From positions 1 to 64,000 of the forward strand of contig JAFCMP010000182.1 in the NCBI GenBank assembly GCA_017506865.1: a DNA stretch of 64,000 nt, in the 5' to 3' direction. This document shows positions 54,461 to 64,000 of the stretch, piece by piece. The first letter of the stretch is position 1; every line of letters begins with the position of its first letter. Position numbers and translations under genes: made by a program. Source of the DNA: Tribonema minus (taxonomy: Eukaryota > Sar > Xanthophyceae > Tribonematales > Tribonemataceae). The notes under the pieces were generated by a model, which worked only from the letters and a program-made list of their open reading frames with translations, was not told the origin of the DNA and made no database searches.

Positions 54461-55897
54461 TTGGATATCCCAACACTGACCCGCGAAAACCCTTCAAAAT
54501 CTGGAACTATTTGCGCCATCCCCCGATGTGCCCAAACTATGCACACGTCATGGACCGGACAGTCCCAAAACTTCTCAACTTTGACAAAAGATCTGCACAT
54601 CGAGGTGAAGCGTTTACAGGAAAATCTAAAGATCGCTGAAGAGGCGATTGGCGAGGCGTTACAGCGCAGAGCTGAGCGCATCCAGACTCGCAACGACCAG
54701 ATCATGCGCACTTTGCATCTTGCCGTCGGCGACTACGTGTGGATCAAGAAGCCGCCATCGTGCGGACGTGCAAGTGCCATCGAGGAGCATTTCACTGGCC
54801 CCTGGAAACTAGTGGCTTCTAAAGGTGACTCAGGGCTCTCTTGCCAGTGTCAACTCATGGGCACGCGCATTCGCGAGACAGACGCGCATGTTGAGAACAT
54901 GAAGCCCTATCACCCCAGGCCCGCAAGACTTGAAACTGAGGGCGTGCATGCCCTCCTTAAGTTAACCCCGCGCATGCAAGAACTGGACCCAGACCAGAAG
55001 CTGTGTCAGTTGCTTGACCGCAGAGCAGAAGAAGACGGCAGCTGGTCATACAAGTGGCTAGCGCGCGACGGTACCTTGTCAGACTGGGTGCCCGAGAAGG
55101 AGCTCGTGGAATTGTTGCTCACACCACCATGGGTGTTGGACTCTTTTCACGCATTGTTTGAGCTCAAGCACCAGGGCCACAGTCCTCCGTACGCGAAACG
55201 TCACAGCCCCCACGAAGATCACACGCTGTCCAAGGATGCTGCTCTGCTGAAATACCCTTGTGGCACTCAAGTAGTACGGCAAGTTACGGACACGCCTGGC
55301 ACTACTGACTACTTGTGGGGCCAAATTCGTGACTTCACACAGTCTCGTTGGCGAGTGCACTGCTCAGACGGGACGTGGGAAGATCTGATCTCCTCGCAGG
55401 TGCGCGCCGGCAAGCTCATGGCGGAAGGCGTGCGCGACAGGCTGCGCAGACTGGCGCGTCAGCGCGGCGAGCCGGAACCCGTGTTCAACATGAGCTCAAA
55501 CGCTGACCTGCCCCCTAACGTACGAGTGACCGTGTCTCCAAGCATACCAACTGACTTTGGACCACTCTACGTTGGCCAGGTGCTCCGCTATCGATCTCCT
55601 TCAGGATGGAGTCGCGGCGTTCTGCTCAGATTCATTTCTGCCAAGCGCGATCACGGTGAATTCACGTTTGACGTAGAATTCCCCAATACGCGTGGAAAAA
55701 AGCCAATTGAGAAACGCCTTAAGCTCAGAGTTGAGTACTACCATGATGATTTCCATGCAGAACAGTCATCGTTGAATCTGTTGTTGGCGCGCGAGCTTGC
55801 CGAGGAGCCGCCGGCCGCTGACACAGGAAACGACGCTCAGCCCGCAGATCCAGGGGCTGCAGCCGTCAGACCCGTTAAACGCCCACGGAAGCGTTAA
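54461..55897 (+). CDS. C-terminal fragment of a chromovirus Pol with chromodomain-like and Tudor-like parts
   Basis: The frame starts in the linker after an integrase core (EEAIGEALQRRAERIQTRND then VGDYVWIKKP). It contains the GPY/F-type module (HFTGPWKLVASKG to HVENMKPYHPRP). A chromodomain-like segment follows (KLCQLLDRRAEEDGSWSYKW then WVPEKELVELL). Near residue 285 there is a Tudor-like segment (WGQIRDFTQSRWRVHCSDGT). The rest is a basic/Pro-rich tail ending KRPRKR. No reverse transcriptase or integrase core precedes it, so this is a 5'-truncated retroelement or a domesticated piece. The open 478-codon frame is long for a dead fragment. It differs from the gypsy element at the left edge. 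Confidence 0.7.
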   Translation: MDIPTLTRENPSKSGTICAIPRCAQTMHTSWTGQSQNFSTLTKDLHIEVKRLQENLKIAEEAIGEALQRRAERIQTRNDQIMRTLHLAVGDYVWIKKPPSCGRASAIEEHFTGPWKLVASKGDSGLSCQCQLMGTRIRETDAHVENMKPYHPRPARLETEGVHALLKLTPRMQELDPDQKLCQLLDRRAEEDGSWSYKWLARDGTLSDWVPEKELVELLLTPPWVLDSFHALFELKHQGHSPPYAKRHSPHEDHTLSKDAALLKYPCGTQVVRQVTDTPGTTDYLWGQIRDFTQSRWRVHCSDGTWEDLISSQVRAGKLMAEGVRDRLRRLARQRGEPEPVFNMSSNADLPPNVRVTVSPSIPTDFGPLYVGQVLRYRSPSGWSRGVLLRFISAKRDHGEFTFDVEFPNTRGKKPIEKRLKLRVEYYHDDFHAEQSSLNLLLARELAEEPPAADTGNDAQPADPGAAAVRPVKRPRKR

Positions 55898-57663
55898 GCC
55901 ACGTTGAACTCGCACACATGGTAGCGAAGGAGTGACTGAACGCTGATGCGCTCTGAAGCCATGCTGAACTTGCGTACATGACACAGGGGAATGGCAGATG
56001 ATGCCCAGACCGGTCGTTCAAGGACCACCACCATGAAAACTCTGGCTGTGATGCGACAGAACTGAAGGCTCTGCTGAGATACTTGAAAGTGTCATGCCTA
56101 CAGACGGCCCGCCCGAACGCTGCCCTTTTCCAAGAAGAGGGATGATACAAACTCCCTGTTTCTGTGCACTTTTGGCATGGAACACCCGGGCTCGGGGGAT
56201 AGACGGTTCCGAGACCGTTCTTCAACTTCAACCCCGAACCTTGGTCAGCCCCCAAAAGTGGCCATTTCTTCACTTGTTCTAGAGTCCTAGGACAGGCTAC
56301 AGCCACTTAGCTGAGGGACAGCAGGCTAATCTGGAGCTGAGCCATTCTTTGGCTACTCATACTCTATCCTCAACATGTCCAGCGAGGTATGTCCCTCCGG
56401 CCTGTTTTGTTAGTGCTTGTCTCTGCAAGTTGGCTTGAACTTGGTCCTACCAGCGGCATTTCAGCTCCTTAAGCATGTTCATACGGAGGCCAGGCTGTTT
56501 TGCTGTATCACCATGGTTGTGTGTGATGCAGTGCATAACATTGCAGCACAAACAAACTGATTGCATGCCAAATTGAAATCGAGTGCACCAGCACCAGTCA
56601 AAGAAGAAAATACCGCCACTGCACTTCCAGTTGTGAAACCCAATCAGTGTGTATTGAATTTACCCACTCGAACCAGCAAAACATCGTTCGCGCTGACACT
56701 GCGCATTATGTGACTGCAACTGCATATCGCTCCAACCAACAGCCACCAGCAGTGTAGTGTGCAACACCGACCAACACTTGCTACACCGCGGCTGGCCCAG
56801 CGGGGGTAAGTACAGCGTCGCTAACTTACACGTCGAATTCTGCACGCCCGATGCCCCCTGTCTTTCCGCAGCCTGTCCTGCAGTGCAGCCTCCATAGTCG
56901 CGCTGAAGGACGCATCATCTTGAGCAAGCTTGTCATCAGCTGCGACTGTAGCGTCGTTCACTTGTGTGGCGTCGTATGCAACAATGTGTGGCGACGCCAC
57001 CAGTGTCAAGCATGCGTGGTGAGCATGTAGATGCCAGCACATGCCGCAAGCATGGATACATTGAGTCTGAGGACATATGCTCATGATGCACTAGGTGAGA
57101 GGCTCAGTAGTTGCATGTTTTTTTGTGTAGAAGTTCACAGTGATGCGCCCAGCGCCTAAATGTTTGAGCTCAAGCACTTGTGGCTGGGCTCGAGGACCGC
57201 GGCGGCCTTGCCAGGGCGCTTGAACGGGGTGAGCTTGGAGCTGGAGGGTTATCATGGTGTGCTACTGGTAGTTGCAGTTGCATTAAGATTTTAATTTAAG
57301 CGTCATGCGGTTGACGTTGGTAGGCGCGACGTCGGACTGGGGTGAGCTCAAAGTACTTCTGGCTGGGGATGAGGACCGCCTGCACTTGCAAGTAGGGGTG
57401 GGGATTTCAGGATTATCAAAGCATTAGAGTTGCATGTAAATGACAGGGATGATGAGTGTGCACGGCATTGAACTGCTTGAGCTTATTATTCCCACTGACA
57501 CAGGCTGGGGACGAGCACCGCCTGTTCTGCACACAACGAAGCCATTGTGTGAGTATGTTCGCATGGTTGAGCCTTACAAAATTCACATCCACTAGGCTCG
57601 ACCAACAGCATACGAATGCCACGGTACCCCGATCATACCCCTGCTGACGCCGATCAGCACCAT
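55898..57663. other. Mostly non-coding; one possible exon at 56821-57084 (-)
   Basis: A minus-strand frame at 56821-57084 has plausible composition and ends at a good donor (CGACGT|GTAAGTTAG near 56830), but no partner exon was identified. Nothing else stands out in this interval. Confidence 0.35.
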
Positions 57664-57873
57664 TCAATGAGGACAGGCATATGACAGGAAGTTGGGTTGC
57701 CCGCAGTTCCTGAAACGCTCGCGCACCTCTGCCTTATGCGCTCCGCCCCCATACCGTTGACGCACCAGCTGCATAGGCAGAAATTCGGCCCTCCCTGCTG
57801 CTGGGAACTCCACCTCCTTGCGGAAAGTTGTATGAAGAACTCCATGTTTGTGCGTATCTTGCAGACGCAGCTG
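57664..57873 (-). CDS. Possible terminal exon of a host-like gene
   Basis: After an acceptor-like GTTGCCAG, the minus strand is open for about 70 codons to TGA at 57664. Its sequence looks protein-like (TTFRKEVEFPAAGRAEFLPM, RERFRNCGQPNF). It is not recognised, and the upstream exons were not found. Confidence 0.35.
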   Translation of the reverse strand, partial: QLRLQDTHKHGVLHTTFRKEVEFPAAGRAEFLPMQLVRQRYGGGAHKAEVRERFRNCGQPNFLSYACPH

Positions 57874-58391
57874 GCAACCTGGTGATCATGAGAAGGTTGA
57901 GCGCGGGCATGAAGATGAGTCAATGTAATTGTGCGTTCCTTGCATGTCGATGCTTAGAGTAGTTAGTTGTGGTCGTCAAGAAAGGCCAGCGCTTGCCATG
58001 TGCTAGTACTTGACCAGTGCACCACGTGCCTTAGAACTCTCTCATTGCAGTTTGTGGCACAATGATAATGCATGCAGCGCAGTCCGAATTTCTCATGCAA
58101 CAAAAACATCAGCATTAACTACACGACGCGTCGCTGCCAGCATTACACGTATTGCGCACATCGTTCCCATGCAAGCTAGACGGCACAAAGCAAGCATGCA
58201 CACTTATAAAGCAGAGCAGGTTAAGTGAGAGTCTCCACACCAAATAAGCACTGTAACAAAGTTGCCTTATTGATGCGTTACGGTAGTATTTCATGTGCAT
58301 TTGTGTACTCGCTGACTTCAAGTACTCTGCGCCGTTCAGCCCGTGATAGCGGCATCACATCTACTGCTGACACTACAACTTTAGTACTTAC

Positions 58392-59644
58392 CTGGCCAAT
58401 GCACCAGTACGTGTGTAGCTGAAGCACAATGTAAGACACTTCCCTCCCGCCTCTCCACCCCTCCGCCTTCCTAGCAGCCTGATAGTCTGATGACTTCAGG
58501 AATAAGCCGTACACCTCTGCAGCGGTGCGGATCTCACCTGTGCAGGATGCTGGGCTGCATCCCGGTTCTTGCTGGCCTTCTTGACGTCGCTGGTGTTTCC
58601 GTTCCTGCGGCTGACCTCCGCGCTGTGCCAAACCTCTATGATGACCGCAACCATCGCCTCGCTAAGCATGTTGGATCTAGTCTGCTGCTGCAAAAAGAGG
58701 AACTGGTCAGCTTCTACTGCACCCTTCGCCGAGATGCCATCTGCACGCGCAGCTAGAGCAGCTGTTCGCCGCTCCTGCGCATCTGCGACAGCCGTGCTGT
58801 TGTCGCCAATGTGGCGCGCGCACCACGCATTGGGCACGTTCAACTTGCTCGCCTCCCCTGCATCCTCCAACACAGCGGCCATCACTGTCACAAGCACGTG
58901 CCATCCAAGCTCTGAGTCCTTCTCCGCCTTCAGCATTGGCATTGTTCCAGTGACATTGCCAAGCACGCTGACTGCCGTCTCGACCAGCTCTGCCAGCTGC
59001 AAGCCCAGTTCGGCACGCCAGTCGTCGTCGGCGAGGCAGCTTTTTTTTTGCATCGCTTCCCGTGGCACCTGCACCAAAAAGCCAGGCAATAGTTGTGCCA
59101 ACGCAGATGCATACGTACTGGCGATGGTACTGTGGCAAGCAATGCGAAGCGATAAAACGCCAGACATAGCAACGCACCGCAAGCCAAGACTGATAATAGC
59201 AACAGTGATGGCATCGTAGAGATCAACTTGCTGGTACGGAGACCGGGCACTTGCCAGGTGAAGCTGCAAGGCCAGTTTTTCTTACTTGGCACCCGCCAAC
59301 GTTAACCATAGGGATCACACTAGCTGCCGGCGGCGGTGTCGCGCTGCTCCGTAGCGTGGGAAGCTGGCTGCCTTCCAAGAAAGTGGCTTGGAGCAGCACG
59401 TCATCGAAGCGCCGGCCTCCCTCAGGCCTGTCGCGGCGTTTCCGGCTCGCGAACTGCTGCTGGCAAATCACATCCCGCCGGGAAGAGTCTATTGCGTCGT
59501 GAGTGCCGTCGACGGTCCTTGAAGAAGGATGGCCGTTCGTGCCGTCCGTGCCGATGAAGTGCCACTTGACGCACACCTCGGCGCTGCTGCGCTTCTGGAA
59601 CTCGATGCGTTGTACCGCAGGGAGATTATCCTCAAGGTAGGGCG
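58392..59644 (-). CDS. Multi-exon host-like gene with a 27-nt microexon, partial
   Basis: Three exons on the minus strand join in phase 0: about 59644-59286, 59230-58538, then the 27-nt exon 58418-58392. Donors are CCAA|GTAAGA, CACAG|GTGAGA and GGCCAG|GTAAGT. The introns are 55 nt and 119 nt. The first exon includes EVCVKWHFIGTDGTNGHPSS and an Arg-rich patch. The second has an N-terminal hydrophobic helix (ITVAIISLGLRCVAMSGVL) and a helical Ala-rich body. 5' and 3' ends are unresolved; another open exon-like stretch lies at 59691-59854 (-). No family is recognised. Confidence 0.6.
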
Positions 59645-59854
59645 CTCGGCCGGCAGCCCAGGCCTACGCTGCTACTGCCATGCTGATTACAAAGTGAGGA
59701 AGAGCGCCTTGCCTGCAGTGAGCGACAGTAACTCCAGATGTGAAGGAAAGGTGCTTGTTATGAACCCTCCAATATCGATCACGAATCCAGGCTGTAGTTC
59801 ACCTGAGACGTGTTGCCTGCCTTTCAGGACCGCCACCACTCAAAACTCATGATC

Positions 59855-60901
59855 CGACACCCTCAACTCCACACACACACTTTTTATTATTATGTGTAGG
59901 TCCACAACCCCTTAGCCTGACCAGACAACTACGATTGCAAAATATGCAATGTCTAATGAAACACACACACAGAGTTCAAAAGCTCAACTCAAACTTCACA
60001 CCTCTGGGCAACGCACAACTACTTCAGAGACAGCGGCGGCACAGCAGCACAGGTATCGTAGCATCAAGAGCAGGGCTGGACCAACGCACCAGCAGGTAAT
60101 TCATCCGCATAGCTGGTGCTGCGCTGGTCGCGATCCAGCATCTAGGAAGCCGAAGTTCGTTCTGGAGCAGCATTCGGACACGCTCAGCGGTGAGGTTGAC
60201 ATGAAGTGCCTGCTGCTCCCTGACTGTCGGAGGCCATCTGATCCGCTGCCATCAGCGTCAAAGTGTAGCCGCTGTTGCTGGTCATAATCAGAAAACATCT
60301 AACAGAGCTCTTCCACACCACCGCCCCGCAACCTCCTGCACTTTTGCCAGGTTGACAGCAGGGCCCACGTCCCAGCGGCTCAGGTCAGAGCTGGTCGAAG
60401 CTGCCTATTGAAAGGGCTGGCCGACTTGAGCGACGGCAGGTCAGGTGCTTCACAAGCATCAAAGCTGCGCAGCACGCAGACGGTGAGAGCGAAGCGAGTT
60501 TTGTTGCTTTGCGTATAAACCTGTATCGCTTCAGCGACTCTTGCAGCAGTGCGCGGGTCAGGCATGCTTTCAACATCACCGCTTGTACTCCGCCTTTGTG
60601 GTAGCACCAGAAGGCGGCTGTGCCAGTGTGCGGCACATCGGGGATGAGGGGCGTAGCTTTTGGGGCGGGGTTGACAGCACATTGGTCTGACACCAAGAGT
60701 CTCATTTAGGGCTCAATCACATGTATTGAAAACGAGGAGCTGAGGTCAATGTGATGCCCTGTCCTGCCGAAACTTCGTTGCCACTCTCTTTTGCCTGCGC
60801 CATGTACAGTTGTTGTTTGCTGTTGCACAAATTGTTTATTAGCGGTGCTGCTCCAGCTGAGTTGAGCGTCGTCTTTCTTTCTGCTGATTTGCGCAGGCGT
60901 C
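59855..60901. other. No convincing gene
   Basis: Short overlapping frames on both strands without motifs or clear splice pairs. Confidence 0.4.
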
Positions 60902-61715
60902 ATGGCTACCCCCAGCCCGCACATCATGGTCCATGATTATGACCGGCCTGATGTTGGCGAACTCATAGAAGGTGGCTCCTATGCCACTTTTGAGGAGCTG
61001 CGCACGCGAGCCCTGGACGTCCACCGCCGGCAGGCGGCGGAGTGCGATCTGACGTGCGAATTGGCAGGGGGCTTTGTTGTCTTGGGCAACAACAGGCAGT
61101 TTCTGTTTGCGTGCGAAAGAGCCAGAGGACAGGATGCGCTGCGACTTTTTTTGAAGCCCAAACCAGGTAGGCACCTCTGACACTGGTGTGCCCTCGAGTC
61201 TAGGAAGCCGCATCACTGCTGCACATGGTGATGATTAGGGTTGCCACCATGTCTGCAGCTTTGAGTGTTGTTGAATATTTGTTATCTGGGGTCCTTTTTG
61301 ATTTTGTAACCTTGTGTATTTCGGAATGACTGGTCGAAACACTAGATTTGTTATAGCAGACATGGCATGGGGGGCTGTGGCAGTGCTGATGAAGCGTGTG
61401 AAAAATGTGCAGGGTAGGTCAATCGGCTTACAGGTGAGTAGTGCGTTTCGCACCATTCACTTGTCGCCCTTAATGTTGTCGTCTGCGAACAAGCAAAGTA
61501 AGGGTAATGGGCTATTGGATGCAGCTAACACGCGCTTGGGTTCAGAAGCTGTGGAGCTGCTGTCCAGTGAGACTGTGCAGAGTGCCCTGATTGCCAGAGT
61601 CCTGTATCACCTCAAGGCCGTTCAGCGCTTGACGTTTGACCAGGTAGTCAATGCGGGCTTCATGCAGAGTGTGGCGGGTGCTCTCAAGACCTGGTTCCCC
61701 GATGCAGGCACATGA
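60902..61715 (+). CDS. Two-exon host-like gene, about 206 aa
   Basis: Exon 1 is 60902-61166 (donor CCAG|GTAGGC) and exon 2 is 61360-61715 (acceptor TATAGCAG), joined in phase 1. The ATG follows TTTGCGCAG, so an untranslated 5' exon is possible. The protein has an acidic N-terminus (DYDRPDVGELIEGG) and a helical C-terminal half (LIARVLYHLKAVQRLTFDQV). No family is recognised. An alternative donor TTACAG|GTGAGT lies inside exon 2. Confidence 0.5.
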
Positions 61716-64000
61716 GATATTATAGCTGTCAGGTGCAGTGTAATCTACGCACTATATACTGCTTTCATGTTCTAATGTTCATCCTTCCATGTGAAGGCAA
61801 CCCTCCACGTCAAGGCAACGTATCTGCGGCTGTTGCAAACAATCAATGTACTCTTTCCGGAGTCATCGTAGCATTGGTGCATGTACTGCTGCATGTGGCC
61901 TGCTGCACGATAGTGCGTGTACCAAGGCTGCTTATGCTGGTCACGACGTACCCGCATGCTTGTCACACATGCAGGCGCACACCTTGATTCTATGGTAATG
62001 GCTCACCTTGTGTGATGCGCTGTCTGCGCATTTGACGTACACATGTGATAACGCTCTTAGGGAGTTTGCAGAATACGTGTACGTCACATTATCATCACAA
62101 GAAAGTTGAATGTTTGGGCTGCCCATGCTGACCATCGTTATTTGGTGTAAAGTCAAAGGACTTGTGTGACCCATGCATGTCAGCTTGTCTCTCATGTTGA
62201 GGCAATGGCACTACAGGCCTGCTCACATCAACTTTGTTCACATTAGATTCCGAATAATATAATGTTCACATGAGATGAGTGGGTCAGGTGTCATTTTCTT
62301 TAGCTGCAAGTATGAAAGGAACGTCATGGTAGCATAATGTGCAAGCGTTGCAGAACAGGCAACAACACAGACAACGGAATTAAACACAAATGCGCAGTTT
62401 CAGTTGCAGGATGGGGGCCTGCCATGTGGCAGCTGCTCAGCAGTAGCAGCAGCAGCTACATGTATGTGTCAGTCACTTGTCACCATCAGCTGGTCTGCTG
62501 ATATCTGTTGCGAAAGAGAACCTGAACCCAAAGGCCACCATACTGGGTAGTATACAGCTGCACTATGAGGTGGAGAACGCGTCAAAAACCTGAGTGCAGC
62601 ATGAGTCAAAATGCATAGAGTTCATAAGCTTTGTACCTATAAGCGTATACATAATGAATGCCGAATCGCAACGCTTATATACCTTATACTCTCGGCACAA
62701 CCCTAGCTGTGCTAACATGATGTCATAACTCTTGGGTGGCTCATGCGATTTGGTCATTGCTGTGCACTAGATTTCGGCGTGCATAAGCTAGCGCTGGTCA
62801 CTGCCTTGATTTGCTGCATGCTGCCAAGTTGTTGTCAACTGTCCAGGTCCCTACCTCATGTGCACCTGGTCACCACAATGTTGCATCATTTGCTGCTGTC
62901 GTGTGAGCGCGTTTGAACCTTGTTTCTGAGCTTGTGTGTTGCGTAGCATCATGTGGCTGCTGGCACATTGGGGCCTGCTTTTCTGCTGCTGCTGGCTTGC
63001 ACCTTCCATTACAGCTCTCCTCTGCAAATGCCTTGGGCTTTGAGTGTTGGTGTATGTTTCTTGTTTTAAGCAGAATCATCAAGGTTTGTTGTGCTGTTGC
63101 TTGCAAGCTCTTGTTGCACATACACACCATGCCCATAAACTGCTTATCCATGCCCTGCCTGCTCCTTTCGCCTCTTGCCTTGTCCGTCTTCTCAGGTGCT
63201 GCGCAAGCCGGAGTTGGCGCTGGCAGTGGCGCTGGCGGTGCCTCGGCTGCAGGTGAGATGGTTGTTGTATGCATTGCATATGTTCTTGTTTTTCTCTGCA
63301 CAGGTAGCATTATGGCGCAGTGACCGTCACCTGTACCCTGGAGGTCTTGTTTTGTGGGCAGCGCAATTTCACTTTGGCGCAGCATAGTGCCGTCTGGGAA
63401 ATGTATACTTTGCGCTGTCTCGCCATCACTGTGCTGAGTGTTGGGTGAATGTGTGCAGCGCTTGCCGTAGTGCATATCTGGTGAGGGCGTACCAGGTTCA
63501 CAAAGCGACTTTACGACATGTTCATATCTGGAGACAGGTCTCCTCTCAAATGCGCCTCATAGTGGTTGTGATTGGTCGGCAATGGCTGCTAGCACTCAAC
63601 TGTGCGTAGTTCCTCACACATGTACTAGCTCAACGCACACCCGCATCTTAGATGGCGTTGTTTAGACCACGGCATTCCGCTACCCCTATTCCGACGGCGT
63701 TGTGCAGACAACAGAGTTGCGAGACATAGTGTCGAGGGAGTCGTGCAGACGATGACATTTTGGCGCACATGCATCGATGGAGTTGTATAGACGACAGCAT
63801 ATCTGCTTGCGAGCGCAACGAAGTTGTCGCAGCAGGCGATGGTGTGCAGACGGTGTTCAACCTCGCCTGAAGTAATCTTCCTGGTATCAAGCATGCCAAA
63901 GTATATGCAATACTGCTGGCCATGCCATGTACATAACGCAGAGTGTACTTCCTCTCGTTGTACGCACGCAGTCACACAGTCACGGTGCACAAACTGCACT
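61716..64000. other. No convincing gene
   Basis: Only short frames occur. Pieces near 62.9-63.5 kb have low complexity on both strands. No repeats or RNA genes were recognised. Confidence 0.4.

Overview
This window looks like nuclear DNA of a repeat-rich eukaryote, most likely an alga. Several genes carry GT-AG introns, there are Ty3/gypsy (chromovirus-like) retroelement genes, GC content is moderate, and minisatellites fill introns and intergenic space. I cannot name the species. No rRNA, tRNA or CRISPR array was recognised.

Layout. (1) 1-5238: most of a Ty3/gypsy pol gene (reverse transcriptase, RNase H, integrase) on the + strand, frameshifted near its 3' end, followed by about 1.9 kb with no convincing gene. 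(2) 7106-53467: a 46.4-kb unit bounded by near-identical inverted repeats of about 0.96 kb (7106-8060 and 52506-53467). This is the main feature of the window and looks like a very large mobile element or an integrated virus-like genome. (3) 53468-64000: flanking DNA with a 60-bp minisatellite, a 3' fragment of a second chromovirus polyprotein with chromodomain-like and Tudor-like parts, and pieces of intron-containing host-like genes.

Inside the 46-kb unit there are two halves. The left half (8.2-24.6 kb) has genes with introns: a four-exon gene of about 1,295 codons whose second intron is a 3.5-kb tandem array, a two-exon minus-strand gene, a coiled-coil gene and a two-exon gene with a beta-trefoil-like domain. 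None is recognised as a transposase or integrase. The right half (28.4-48.7 kb) is compact and appears intronless, like a viral gene block. It has a class 3 lipase, a kelch-repeat protein, a membrane-anchored SAM methyltransferase, an HNH/endonuclease-VII-like protein, a thioredoxin-fold protein, an alanine-rich coiled-coil protein and several large membrane or structural-looking proteins. Two of its genes share the 11-mer AAATATATTGT about 30 nt before the ATG. I saw no major capsid protein, packaging ATPase, PolB, integrase or tyrosine recombinase, so assignment to a virus family is open.

The block shows decay. The HNH gene is split by a 434-bp inverted-repeat element with a 4-bp target duplication. 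A 1,523-codon reading frame is interrupted by two in-frame TAA codons. A second large structural-like gene has a frameshift and an in-frame TAA. Four repeat arrays inside the unit (9.3-12.8, 26.1-28.2, 29.8-30.5 and 48.9-51 kb) share one core around TTTAGGGTCAGCCTCTGA. It points one way in the left array and the opposite way in the three to its right.
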